DNA of 36,012 bases from Pseudomonadota bacterium (GCA_021808525.1 JAKBBK010000029.1:1-36012), one strand, 5' to 3'. Shown: positions 18,007 to 25,571, numbered from the stretch's first letter. A program made the numbers and translations. The notes: generated from the letters alone by a model not told the origin.

Positions 18007-20172
18007 TCAGTTGCCGGCCGGCGCCGGCGTGCCGGGGTGCAGATGCGGCGCGGCGTGCTGCGCGGGTTGCGCCTCGGGATCCTCCAGGTCGGCCGACTCG
18101 GCCGCGCCGGCAGGCGCCGTGGCGGCGCCGGCCTGCGTGCCTGGCTCGGCCGACCCGGTGGCCTCGGCGGCGTCGGCGGCATCCACGGCCAGTTGCAGTC
18201 CGCCGGCCAGGCTTTCCTCCTCCTCGGGCTCGGCGGCTTCGGCCGCCTCGGGCTGCGCGGCGTTGTCCTGCAGCAGTTGCAGCACGTGGCAGGGTTGTTC
18301 CAGCGTGAGCAGGTCGGGCTCGCCGAAGCGCAGGCGCACGCGGCTGCCACGCGGCAGATCCTGCGCGCCCAGCGCCGCCAGCACCAAGGGCATGCCGTCC
18401 ACCCGCACCAGGCCCTCGCGCAGCACGCTGCCGTCGGCCTGCTCGATGCCCTGCTGGCGCAGGTAGCGCAGGGTCCAGTAGCGCTCCATGCCACGCTGGA
18501 AGTCCGCGTAGGCCTTGTAGGTTTCCTCGAAGGCTCCCACCACCGCGAACAGCTGCGCGTCCTTCGGGCGGTAGGGCGCGGCCAGCGCGGCCGTGCGGCC
18601 GTGGCGCGCGGCGGCGATCAGCTGGCTCTGGTTGACCAGGTCGGCGTAGCGCCGCAGCGGCGAGGTGCACCAGGCATACTGGGCCACGCCCAGGCCCTGG
18701 TGCGGCGCGGCGCGGGTGCCCATGCGCGTGCGCAGGTTCGCGCCCATGCCGCTCTGGCTGCGGTAGATGGCCGGCAGGCCCAGCTCGGCCAGCCAGCCGC
18801 CCCAGGTGGCATTGGCCAGGATCATCATCTCGGCCACGATCAGGTCCAGCGGCGCTCCGCGGCGGCGCGGCACGATGTCCACGCGGGCATGCTCCTCGCC
18901 CTGTTCCAGCCCCTCCACGCGGAAGGTGTAGTCCACGCCGGCGTTGCGTTCCGGGCGTCCGCGCACCTGTTCGCGCCCCGCCTTGAGCACCTGCGCCAGG
19001 CGCCACAGCTGCGCCAGTTCGGCGGCGCAGGGATAGGACTGGGCGGCGGGATCGCCGCTCAGCGCCTCCTCGGTGACCGCGGCGTCGAGCAGGTCGTGGC
19101 GCAGGTTGGCCACGATGGGCACCCGCTCCACCCGGGTTTCGTGGCCGCGCATGCGCCATTGCGGGTCGAAATCCACGTACAGGCTGAGGGCGGGCGCCTG
19201 GCTGCCCTCGGCCAGGGTGAAGGCCTGCACCAGGGCCTCGGGCAGCATGGTGATCTTGTCGCCCGGCATGTACACGGTGGACATGCGCTGGCGCGCCGCC
19301 AGGTCCCAGGCGCTGTCGCGCTCCAGCGCCAGCGCCGGCGCCGCGATATGGATGCCCACCACCGTGCCGCCGTCGGGCAGGGCGCGCAGCGACAGCGCGT
19401 CGTCGATCTCCGTGGTGGCCGAGTCGTCGATGCTGAAGGCGCGAACCTCGGCCAGCGGCAGGTCGTCGGAGGCCACGCGCGGCAGGGCCTGCTCCGCGAA
19501 GCCGGTGCCGCGCGGGAAATACTCGAGCAGGAAGCGCTGCATGTGGAAACGCCACGGCGAGGCGATGGCCCCGGACTCGCGCAGCAGCTGCAAGGCTCCC
19601 TTGCCGCTGCGCCGCATCGCCAGGGCCAGCGCCTTGTATTCCGGGCCGTTCTTGTCGGGCTTGAACAGCAGCGCGTAGATGCGCTCGGCAATGCCCGGGG
19701 GACAGCGTCCCTGTTCCAGCTCCAGCGCGTGCGCGTCGATGCGCCGCTCCAGCTCCTGGCGCCGCGCGATGCCGGCCAGCGCCGCCTGCAGCACGTCGGG
19801 CGCCGCCTTGCGAAAGCGACCCTTGCCGCGGCGCGAGAAGTAATGCGGCGCCCCGTGCAGGCGCAGCAGCACGGCGGCCTGCTGGCGCGCGTCGGCGCCA
19901 CTGCCGTAGTACTCGGAGGCCAGGTGCTCGAAGCCGAACTCGTCCTCCGGCGCGAACTCCCACAACAGCTCCAGCTCGATGCCCTCCTGCTGCGCCTGCG
20001 CCCAGTCCATCAGCGCCTGCGGTTCGGGGGAATCGAAACGAAGCAGCGCCTGCTGCAGCTTGATCTTCTGGCGCTTGCCGCTGCCCAGCTCGATCTGCAT
20101 CGAGGCGTCGGCCTGGCTCATCACACGGGCGGTCGCCAGCTTGCCGGCTTCTTCGAACAAAACGTAGGTCAC
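18007..20172 (-). CDS. rnb: RNase II/RNase R family 3'-5' exoribonuclease
   Basis: This 721-residue enzyme degrades single-stranded RNA processively from the 3' end. The RNB catalytic core shows SIDDSATTEIDDALSL (the Mg-binding Asp cluster, about 243-258), YMPGDKITMLPEALVQ, and the late block GVAQYAWCTSPLRRYADLVNQ (about 490-510), which holds the conserved Arg-rich motif. An S1-like segment follows, then an 85-residue Ala/Glu/Pro-rich acidic tail that looks disordered. I chose GTG at 20172 (MTYVLFEEAGK), which fits the family N-terminus; no strong Shine-Dalgarno precedes it. It lies 20 bases after the esterase stop. That spacer contains eight consecutive T on the coding strand. Confidence 0.92.
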   Translation of the reverse strand: MTYVLFEEAGKLATARVMSQADASMQIELGSGKRQKIKLQQALLRFDSPEPQALMDWAQAQQEGIELELLWEFAPEDEFGFEHLASEYYGSGADARQQAAVLLRLHGAPHYFSRRGKGRFRKAAPDVLQAALAGIARRQELERRIDAHALELEQGRCPPGIAERIYALLFKPDKNGPEYKALALAMRRSGKGALQLLRESGAIASPWRFHMQRFLLEYFPRGTGFAEQALPRVASDDLPLAEVRAFSIDDSATTEIDDALSLRALPDGGTVVGIHIAAPALALERDSAWDLAARQRMSTVYMPGDKITMLPEALVQAFTLAEGSQAPALSLYVDFDPQWRMRGHETRVERVPIVANLRHDLLDAAVTEEALSGDPAAQSYPCAAELAQLWRLAQVLKAGREQVRGRPERNAGVDYTFRVEGLEQGEEHARVDIVPRRRGAPLDLIVAEMMILANATWGGWLAELGLPAIYRSQSGMGANLRTRMGTRAAPHQGLGVAQYAWCTSPLRRYADLVNQSQLIAAARHGRTAALAAPYRPKDAQLFAVVGAFEETYKAYADFQRGMERYWTLRYLRQQGIEQADGSVLREGLVRVDGMPLVLAALGAQDLPRGSRVRLRFGEPDLLTLEQPCHVLQLLQDNAAQPEAAEAAEPEEEESLAGGLQLAVDAADAAEATGSAEPGTQAGAATAPAGAAESADLEDPEAQPAQHAAPHLHPGTPAPAGN

Positions 20173-20192
20173 GTGGACATCCGGAAAAAAAA

Positions 20193-20831
20193 TCAATTCG
20201 CGCGCACGCCCAGAAAGGCCAGCACCGCGTCGCAATGGGTTTGTGCGTAGTCGTCCAGGGCGTGCCCTCCATGGTCGACCAGGCGCATCTCGGCCCCGCG
20301 GTAGCGCTGGCTCATCTCGCGCCAGTCGAGCACTTCATCGTCGCGCGCGATCACCGCCAGGTAGCGCTCGGGGTGGGGAACCGCGGCCCGCAGGTCGCCG
20401 AGCTCGTAGGCATGCAGTTCGCGTACATGCTCGGCGGTGAACCGAAAGCGCAGCGAGGGGTCGTGCCAGCTTCCCAGTTCGCCGATCTGCGCCCGCAGGT
20501 CGCGCGCCGGGTCCACCGCCGGGTTGAGCAGCGCGGCCCTGCACTCCAGGGTCTCGGCCAGCCAGGTCGCGTAGAAACCCCCGAGGGAGGAGCCGACCAG
20601 CACCAGCCGGGACGGCGCCGCCTCGCGCACCAGCGCCAGGCAGCATTCCATGGCCTCGCGTGGAGAAGGAGGAAGCTGCGGGCACAGCCAACGCACCGGC
20701 GAGGCCTCCCCGCGCTGCAGTTCCTGCAGGCGTTGCAGGGTCAGGCGCGCCTTCGCCGAGGCCGGCGAGGAGCGGAATCCGTGCAGGTACAGCAGGTGGC
20801 TGGGACGCGGGGGCGGGGCGTGGGCGGGCAT
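20193..20831 (-). CDS. YqiA-like esterase (alpha/beta hydrolase, UPF0227 type)
   Basis: This 212-residue soluble hydrolase resembles E. coli YqiA. It opens with HLLYLHGFRSSPASAKA, has the nucleophile elbow VGSSLGGFYATWLAE (Ser82), an acid in IARDDEVLDW (Asp164/165) and the catalytic His190 in DHGGHALDDY. Family members hydrolyse short-chain acyl esters in vitro; the natural substrate is unknown. It heads the esterase-rnb-tonB-like-aroE-mtgA row. No strong ribosome binding site precedes the ATG at 20831. Confidence 0.85.
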   Translation of the reverse strand: MPAHAPPPRPSHLLYLHGFRSSPASAKARLTLQRLQELQRGEASPVRWLCPQLPPSPREAMECCLALVREAAPSRLVLVGSSLGGFYATWLAETLECRAALLNPAVDPARDLRAQIGELGSWHDPSLRFRFTAEHVRELHAYELGDLRAAVPHPERYLAVIARDDEVLDWREMSQRYRGAEMRLVDHGGHALDDYAQTHCDAVLAFLGVRAN

Positions 20832-20862
20832 GCTCGCGGACGACGGCGGAAAGGACCGGGCG

Positions 20863-20880
20863 CCGCGCCCTGGGGCGCGG
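20863..20880 (-). terminator. GC-rich hairpin downstream of the CBS-domain gene
   Basis: A perfect inverted repeat (CCGCGCCC-TG-GGGCGCGG) lies about 75 bases after the CBS gene stop and 32 bases before the esterase start, both on the minus strand. It lacks a T-run. It may mark the boundary between the two transcription units. Confidence 0.3.
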
Positions 20881-20955
20881 CCGCTCGACAGGCCCCATCC
20901 TAGCGGTTGCCGGCGCCCGTCCCCGGCGCAGCCACCCCGGGAGCGCGGAGGGCTT

Positions 20956-21414
20956 TCAGGAGGGCGTGCCCGAGGCCTGCGCGGCCTCCGGCGGCCAGTC
21001 GCGGATGTAGGCCTTGAGCATGCGGTTCTCGAAGTCCTGTTCCTGCACCACCGCTCGCGCCACGTCGCGGAAGGAAATGACCCCCAGCAGCGTGGTGCCG
21101 TCCATGACCGGGATGTAGCGCGTGCCGCTGTCCAGCAGCAGGCGGCGAAGCTCGTCCAGGCTGGTGGACGGGGCGCAGTGCACGGGTTCGCGCTGCATCA
21201 ACGCGCCCACGTCGGACCGCGCGCCGTTCTCGGCGGACATGGCGCCCAGGACCTCGCGGAAGGTGAGCATGCCGGCCAGGCGCCCGTCGTCCATGACCAC
21301 CAGGGAGCCCACGTCATGCAGGGCCATGGTGCGCGCCGCCTCGTGCAGCGGGGTGCTCGGCGACACCGTGAACAGCGCGGTGCCCTTGATGCGCAAAATA
21401 TCACTGACTTGCAT
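20956..21414 (-). CDS. Two-CBS-domain protein
   Basis: This 152-residue soluble protein consists of a tandem CBS pair, which typically binds adenine nucleotides or similar ligands. The first domain is about residues 5-65 (TVSPSTPLHEAARTMALHDVGSLVVMDDGRLAGMLTFREV), the second about 75-135 (ALMQREPVHCAPSTSLDELRRLL and RYIPVMDGTTLLGVISFRDV). A short C-terminal tail follows. There is no attached enzyme or channel domain, so it is probably a regulatory or sensing subunit with an unknown partner. GGAG stands six bases before the ATG. It is divergent from an alpha/beta hydrolase gene. Confidence 0.88.
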   Translation of the reverse strand: MQVSDILRIKGTALFTVSPSTPLHEAARTMALHDVGSLVVMDDGRLAGMLTFREVLGAMSAENGARSDVGALMQREPVHCAPSTSLDELRRLLLDSGTRYIPVMDGTTLLGVISFRDVARAVVQEQDFENRMLKAYIRDWPPEAAQASGTPS

Positions 21415-21448
21415 CGTCGTCTCCGTTCGGTGTCAACCGCATGGAGCC

Positions 21449-21454
21449 AATATA
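21449..21454 (-). promoter_or_regulatory. Possible -10 element for the CBS-domain gene
   Basis: TATATT on the minus strand, about 35 bases upstream of the CBS gene ATG, is the only AT-rich hexamer in the divergent spacer 21415-21527. On the plus strand the overlapping TATAGT (21451-21456) could serve the hydrolase gene instead. No -35 element on either strand is convincing. Confidence 0.25.
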
Positions 21455-21527
21455 GTCCAGCCAGCGGCGGGATTCCACGCGGTTGCGTCAAGTCCGCCCC
21501 GTCTGCCGGCCACCTGGAGGTTTTCCC

Positions 21528-22325
21528 ATGCAATGTCTGGTCGATTCGCGCGAAGTCCATGTGCACTGCCTGCCCGCGGCGCCCGGGGCCGACAAGGGGG
21601 CCATCCTGTTGCTGCACGGCGCCTGCCAGGACCACCGCGCCTGGCTGCCCGTGGCGGGCGCGCTGGCCCGCGCCGGCCATGCCGTGTACATGCCCGACCT
21701 GCCGGGGCACTCGGCCAGCGCCGGGCCGCCCTGCGCCGGTGTGCCGGAACTGGCGGCCTGGCTGCTGGAACTGCTGGACGCGCTGGGCATCGACCGCTGC
21801 GCCCTGGCCGGCCACAGCATGGGTTCGCTGGCATGCCTGCACCTGGCGGCGATGGCGCCGCAGCGCGTCAGCCACCTCGCGCTGGTCGGCACCGCCGTGC
21901 CCATGCCCGTATCCCCGGTGCTGCTGGAGCGCGCGCGCAGCGATCCGGCCGCCGCCATGCAGGACATGGCCCTGTGGTCCCACAAGGGCTCGCGCGCGCA
22001 GCCGCCCGATGCGGCGCTGGTGGAGGCCAGCCTGCGGCTGATGCAGTCGGTGCAGGCGCGCTGGCCTGCCGGCGATCTGCTGGCCACCGATCTGGGCGCC
22101 TGCAACGCCTACGCGCACGGCCTGGAGATGGCACGGCGCCTGCGCATGCCGGTGCAACTGGTGCTGGGCGATTCCGACCGCATGACCCCGGTGCGTGCCA
22201 CCGAGGAGCTGCGCCAGGCGCTGCCCCAGGCGGGCGTGAGCCGGCTGGACGCCGGCCACGCGCTGATGCAGGAGCGCCCGCAGGAGCTGGCACAGGCGCT
22301 GCTGGAGTTGCTCGGGAGGCCTTGA
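21528..22325 (+). CDS. Alpha/beta fold hydrolase
   Basis: This 265-residue cytoplasmic hydrolase has the oxyanion-hole strand ILLLHGACQDHRAW, the nucleophile elbow AGHSMGSLACL (Ser97), the acid in LGDSDRMTPV (Asp215 or Asp217) and His244 in DAGHALMQERP. A cap region lies at about 125-200. The overall layout is like carboxylesterases and MhpC/BioH-type enzymes, but I cannot assign a substrate. The ATG at 21528 follows GGAGG by seven bases and is preferred over the longer frame beginning at 21483. It lies beside the phasin gene, convergent. A link to polyester or acyl metabolism is possible but unproven. Confidence 0.85.
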   Translation: MQCLVDSREVHVHCLPAAPGADKGAILLLHGACQDHRAWLPVAGALARAGHAVYMPDLPGHSASAGPPCAGVPELAAWLLELLDALGIDRCALAGHSMGSLACLHLAAMAPQRVSHLALVGTAVPMPVSPVLLERARSDPAAAMQDMALWSHKGSRAQPPDAALVEASLRLMQSVQARWPAGDLLATDLGACNAYAHGLEMARRLRMPVQLVLGDSDRMTPVRATEELRQALPQAGVSRLDAGHALMQERPQELAQALLELLGRP

Positions 22326-22378
22326 GGGCCGTCGTTCCGAGCGATCGGTGACCCGCGCGAGCCGGGTTCCCGAACCCC

Positions 22379-22410
22379 AAAAAAAGAGGCCGATCGTTGC
22401 CGATCGGCCT
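22379..22410 (-). terminator. Rho-independent terminator of the phasin gene
   Basis: On the minus strand a perfect 10-bp stem (AGGCCGATCG / CGATCGGCCT) with a 4-base loop is followed by C and seven T, about 75 bases after the phasin stop. This is a textbook intrinsic terminator for the phasin mRNA. It lies between the convergent phasin and hydrolase genes; on the plus strand no T-run follows, so it is directional. Confidence 0.9.
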
Positions 22411-22416
22411 GCTGAA

Positions 22417-22434
22417 GGTACTTGAGAAAGTACC
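22417..22434 (-). other. Second hairpin in the phasin 3' untranslated region
   Basis: A perfect 7-bp stem (GGTACTT / AAGTACC) with a 4-base loop lies only 6 bases upstream of the terminator stem in the phasin transcript. It would leave two stacked hairpins at the mRNA 3' end. It may protect the abundant phasin mRNA from exonucleases; that role is inferred. Confidence 0.6.
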
Positions 22435-22485
22435 GAGGAGACAAAGGGTACGGCCGTCTGCGCGGCCTGCTTGCGGGACCTGAGC

Positions 22486-23043
22486 TCAGGCGGCGCGCTT
22501 GGCGCGGCTGCCGCCGTTGCTCTGCGCCGCCTTCATGGCGGTGCTGGTCACGGTGCTGATGTTGGCTTCCACCACTTCGGCGGCCTGCTTGCTGGCCTTG
22601 TGCAGCGAGTCGTAGGCGTTGTTCGCGGCGCTCATCGCGGTCTTGAACATGGCCACGGCGGTCTCGGTGCCGGCCGGCGCGTTCTTGGTGGCGGTCTCGA
22701 CCAGGGCCTGGACCTTCTTGTTCATCTCGCTGGCGTTGGCTTCCACCGCCTTGGCGATCTCGGCCTGGGTGCCGGAGGCGATTTCATACACATGCTGCGC
22801 GTAGGCCAGGGCCTTCTCGGTCAGCGGCTGGGTCAGGTTGGGCTGCAGCGCGGTGAATTCCTGCAGGTCCTTGACCGACAGCGCGGCCAGCGTGGCTTCC
22901 GAGCTCTCGTGCAGCGCGGTCTTCAGGGTCTGCAGGTTCAGTTCGACCATGCGCTCGAAACCGTCCACGGCCTTGCCCGACAGGGCAAACAGGGTTTCCA
23001 GTTGGGCTTTTTGCGCGGCGATCACTTGTTCGGGGGTCATCAT
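22486..23043 (-). CDS. phaP: Phasin (PhaP-type polyhydroxyalkanoate granule protein)
   Basis: Phasins coat intracellular polyhydroxyalkanoate granules. The 185-residue protein matches the betaproteobacterial PhaP family: MTPEQVIAAQKAQLETLFAL at the start, VELNLQTLKTAL, a helical centre with QPLTEKALAYAQHVYEIASGTQAEI, and NAPAGTETAVAMFKTAMSAANNAYDS, ending in a basic Ala/Lys/Arg tail. Three ATG codons stand in a row (23046, 23043, 23040). AGGAG at 23054-23050 gives spacings of 3, 6 and 9 bases, so the second or third is likely used; I chose the second. Codon choice is strongly biased and the gene has a strong promoter and terminator, as expected of an abundant protein. No phaC, phaA or phaB is in the window. 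Confidence 0.93.
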   Translation of the reverse strand: MMTPEQVIAAQKAQLETLFALSGKAVDGFERMVELNLQTLKTALHESSEATLAALSVKDLQEFTALQPNLTQPLTEKALAYAQHVYEIASGTQAEIAKAVEANASEMNKKVQALVETATKNAPAGTETAVAMFKTAMSAANNAYDSLHKASKQAAEVVEANISTVTSTAMKAAQSNGGSRAKRAA

Positions 23044-23201
23044 CATCGGCTCCTGTGGGGTGCTGTGGTGTGCAGTCGTTGTGGATTCAAAGGAGGCCGG
23101 AGACGAGCCCAGCCTTGCTCTCGATCGTGCGCCTTCAAGAAGTCCGTTTCGTGACATGCTTGCCTTGCGAATCCGGATGTTTTGTGCAGCGCACAAGACG
23201 A
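23044..23201 (-). promoter_or_regulatory. Phasin 5' leader
   Basis: About 150 bases separate the predicted transcription start (near 23195) from the first phasin ATG. The leader ends in AGGAG (23054-23050) before three consecutive ATG codons. I see no further gene in it and no long stable hairpin. With the promoter elements and the EAL terminator hairpin, it accounts for the 344-base gap between the phasin and EAL genes. Confidence 0.6.
23182..23196 (-). promoter_or_regulatory. Putative PhaR-type operator O1 at the phasin transcription start
   Basis: A perfect palindrome, TTGTGC-N3-GCACAA, begins 5 bases downstream of the -10 hexamer and covers the expected transcription start. Its core is TGC-N3-GCA, like the TGC-N3/4-GCA sites reported for PhaR, the repressor that leaves phasin promoters when PHA granules form. 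The position suits repression. phaR itself is not in the window. Confidence 0.6.
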
Positions 23202-23229
23202 ATTCTAGACCCGGATCGGCGCATGTCAA
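23202..23229 (-). promoter_or_regulatory. Near-consensus sigma-70 promoter of the phasin gene
   Basis: On the minus strand TTGACA (23229-23224) is followed after 16 bases by TAGAAT (23207-23202). The -35 is perfect and the -10 matches five of six positions. This is the best promoter in the window and directs transcription into phaP. Confidence 0.85.
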
Positions 23230-23237
23230 GAAGTTTT

Positions 23238-23254
23238 TTGGTGCGACGCAACAA
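23238..23254 (-). promoter_or_regulatory. Putative PhaR-type operator O2 upstream of the phasin -35
   Basis: A second TGC-N3-GCA core (TGCGACGCA on plus, 23242-23250 neighbourhood) sits in a 17-base imperfect palindrome with arms TTGGTGC / GCAACAA, about 9 bases upstream of the -35. With O1 it brackets the promoter, about 56 bases centre to centre. Confidence 0.45.
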
Positions 23255-23309
23255 ATTTCTTTAGGCTGGAAAAAAGTCTTTCAGGACAATGGGTTGCGAA
23301 ACACACAGG

Positions 23310-23330
23310 ATCCCGGCAGATGGCCGGGAT
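23310..23330 (-). terminator. Hairpin downstream of the GGDEF-EAL gene
   Basis: A perfect 8-bp stem (ATCCCGGC / GCCGGGAT) with a 5-base loop starts 57 bases after the GGDEF-EAL stop on the same strand. It is followed by CCTGTGTGTTT, only mildly T-rich. It is a likely but imperfect terminator isolating the phasin promoter from upstream transcription. Confidence 0.5.
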
Positions 23331-23387
23331 GGCGCCGCGCCAGGGTCGCGGCGCGTACTCCCGGGCCCAGGGACATGTTGTGCCGCA

Positions 23388-25544
23388 TCAAGAAACCTCG
23401 GGGCCGCGCGGCCCCATGCGCGCGGCCAGCGCCAGCAGTTCGCGCACCCGCTCGCCCAGCTGGCGGTAGCGGCGCATGGGCCGGCGCAGGTCGAGTTCGT
23501 GGTGGCGGGCCATGTCGGCCAGCAGCACGCGCTGCTGCCGGTACAGCTCGCGCGCGGCGGGCACTTCCCGCAGGGCCAGGTCGAGTTCGGCGGGCGCGGG
23601 TTCTCCGGGGTGGAAGGCGCGCAACTGCGCCGGCGCGTTGTGCAGCAGGCCCAGGATATGGGAATCCAGGTTCAGGTGCCGGGTGTAGGCCAGTGCCAGC
23701 GGGCTGTCCACGCGCGGCGGGCGCCATGAGCTCAGGCGTGCCACCAGCTGCGGCAACTCTCGCGCCGGCACCGCGCGCGCGATGCCCCAGCCCTGCACCT
23801 GGCGGATGCCCAGGGCGCGCAGGATTTCGAGGATCTCGGCGTTCTCGGCACCCTCGGCCACCAATTCCACGTGCAAGCCATGCGCCAGCTCGCGCACGCT
23901 GCGCACGAAGGCGATGTCCTGCAGGTTGCGCGCGATGTCGCGCACGAAGGCCTGGTCCAGCTTGATCTCGTCCATCGGCAGGCTGCGCAGGCGCAGCAGG
24001 CTGGAATGTCCCGCCCCCAGGTCGTCGACCGCCAGGCGCACGCCCATGGCGCGCAGCAGCGTGAGCTGGCGCAGCGCCGCCTCCCGGCTGAGCAGTTCGC
24101 CGCGCTCGAGGATCTCCAGCGTGAGGCGGCTGGGGTGCAGGCGGTGGTGCTGCAGCCGTTCGGCCACTCGCTGCGCGAGGTCCGCCTCGCCCAGCGAGTG
24201 CGGCTCGACGTTGACCGACACGCTCAGCCCCCCCAGGCCCTGCAGCTCCCATTGCGACAGCTGGTGCAGGCTGGCGTCGAGCACACCCTGCAGCAGCTGT
24301 CGGTGCTGGCGCCGGTCCAGCTGGCTCAGGAATTCCGCCGGAGCCAGCAACTGGCCGTCGCGGCGCAGGCGGGCCAGGCTCTCCAGACGCAACACGCAGC
24401 GGCGGTCGAGATCGAACACCGGCTGATAGTGCAGTTCCAGCTCGCCCGGCAATTGCGCGCCGCCGTCGGTGGCCAGCGCGGGCGGCGGCAGCGAGAACAC
24501 GCGCCAGGCCGCCTGGCCGGGTCGGTGGCGTCCCTTGGCCAGGTACATGGCGCGGTCGGCGTCGCGCAGCAGCGCTTCCGCGTCCAGCGCGCCGGCTCCC
24601 GCCCAGGCGGCCCCGATGCTCGCCGGACATTCCACGCTGACACCCTCGCGCAGCCGGTAGGGTCGGTTCAGGCGCTCGTCCAGGCGATCCAGCAGGGCGT
24701 GCAGCTCGAGCTCGCCGTGCACCTCGGCGAACACCACGGCGAACTCGTCGCCCCCCAGGCGGGCCACGAAATCGTTCTCGCGCACCGCGCCGCGCAGGCG
24801 TTCGGCGAACATGCCCAGCACCGCGTCGCCCTGTTCGTGGCCGTGCCGGTCGTTCACCGGCTTGAATCCGTCCAGGTCCAGCCAGGCCACCGCCAGCGGG
24901 GCTCCGGGAGCCTGCTGGCGCAGCATGGTCTCGAGCTGGCCCAGCAGGTAGCGCCGGTTCGGCAGCCCGGTCAGCGCATCGTGCCGGGCCTGCTGCTGCA
25001 GGCTTTGCTCCAGGTGCTGTCGGTGCAGCGCCCAGTACATCAGGTCGGCCACCATGGCCACCACCGCCAGTTGCTCGGCGTCGGGCTCGCGCGCGGGTGA
25101 GCGCCCGAACCAGGCCAGCGCGATGACCCCCCGACGGTCCTCGGGCGGCCCCACCGGCACGATCAGGTTGGCGCGGAGACCGCACCGAACGAAATCCGGC
25201 ATGGCATGGTCGCTGGCCGGATAGTCGGCGGTGAACACCGGCTCGCCGCAGCGCAGCGCCAGGCCCGCGGTGCCATCGGCCATCTCGAAGCGGTAGCCGG
25301 CGGCCAGGCGACGATAGTCCTCCGGCAGCCCCTGGAAAAAGCGATAGCGCAAGTGCGCGGGACCGTCGGTCTCGATCATCGCCGCGCCGTCGGCCCGCAG
25401 CACGCGCGCCGCCTCGGCCGCCGCCAGCTCGAAAAACCGTTCCAGGTCGCGTTGCGCGGCCAGGCGCCGGATGACCTCGGTGCCCACCTGCGGCTGCGCG
25501 CCGGCCGGGCCGCTGGGTAGAAGGGTGGAGTCCAGGTGTCGCAT
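23388..25544 (-). CDS. GAF-GGDEF-EAL c-di-GMP signalling protein with unassigned C-terminal region
   Basis: This 718-residue protein has an N-terminal GAF-like sensory domain (about 30-170), a GGDEF domain with an intact active-site motif LGGDEFAVV (about residue 265), an EAL-like domain (about 370-610), and about 110 further residues. The EAL domain is altered: the signature reads ESL (Glu388-Ser-Leu), DDFGTGYSSL reads DDLGAGHSSL, and VAEGVET reads VAEGAEN. The acidic DD pair, the IKLD lysine and LEILE are kept. It can plausibly make c-di-GMP; hydrolysis is uncertain. The C-terminal region is helical, rich in Leu, Arg and His, and I do not recognise it. There are no membrane segments. No Shine-Dalgarno precedes the ATG, and a hairpin lies four bases upstream. 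Confidence 0.9.
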   Translation of the reverse strand: MRHLDSTLLPSGPAGAQPQVGTEVIRRLAAQRDLERFFELAAAEAARVLRADGAAMIETDGPAHLRYRFFQGLPEDYRRLAAGYRFEMADGTAGLALRCGEPVFTADYPASDHAMPDFVRCGLRANLIVPVGPPEDRRGVIALAWFGRSPAREPDAEQLAVVAMVADLMYWALHRQHLEQSLQQQARHDALTGLPNRRYLLGQLETMLRQQAPGAPLAVAWLDLDGFKPVNDRHGHEQGDAVLGMFAERLRGAVRENDFVARLGGDEFAVVFAEVHGELELHALLDRLDERLNRPYRLREGVSVECPASIGAAWAGAGALDAEALLRDADRAMYLAKGRHRPGQAAWRVFSLPPPALATDGGAQLPGELELHYQPVFDLDRRCVLRLESLARLRRDGQLLAPAEFLSQLDRRQHRQLLQGVLDASLHQLSQWELQGLGGLSVSVNVEPHSLGEADLAQRVAERLQHHRLHPSRLTLEILERGELLSREAALRQLTLLRAMGVRLAVDDLGAGHSSLLRLRSLPMDEIKLDQAFVRDIARNLQDIAFVRSVRELAHGLHVELVAEGAENAEILEILRALGIRQVQGWGIARAVPARELPQLVARLSSWRPPRVDSPLALAYTRHLNLDSHILGLLHNAPAQLRAFHPGEPAPAELDLALREVPAARELYRQQRVLLADMARHHELDLRRPMRRYRQLGERVRELLALAARMGPRGPEVS

Positions 25545-25548
25545 CGAA

Positions 25549-25571
25549 GGCCCAGGGTTGACACCCGGGCC
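25549..25571 (-). other. Imperfect hairpin/palindrome directly upstream of the GGDEF-EAL start codon
   Basis: The arms GGCCC(A)GGGT and ACCCGGGCC form nine base pairs with one bulged base around a TGAC loop. In the mRNA it would end four bases before the ATG, where a ribosome binding site should be. It could be a translational control hairpin or a DNA operator. Confidence 0.45.

Noticed and set aside
17035-20250. A 1071-residue plus-strand open frame opposite aroE's neighbour and rnb
   Set aside because: Shadow of the RNase and TonB-like genes; composition is biased toward His, Arg, Gln and Ala with no family resemblance.
21433-21438. TTGACA on the minus strand as a -35 for the CBS gene
   Set aside because: It lies only about 20 bases before the start codon, leaving no room for a -10 and leader.
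25557-25563. TTGACA on the plus strand as a -35 for the nitroreductase operon
   Set aside because: No -10-like hexamer follows at 15-19 bases, and the match sits inside a palindrome; the gene starts 180 bases later.
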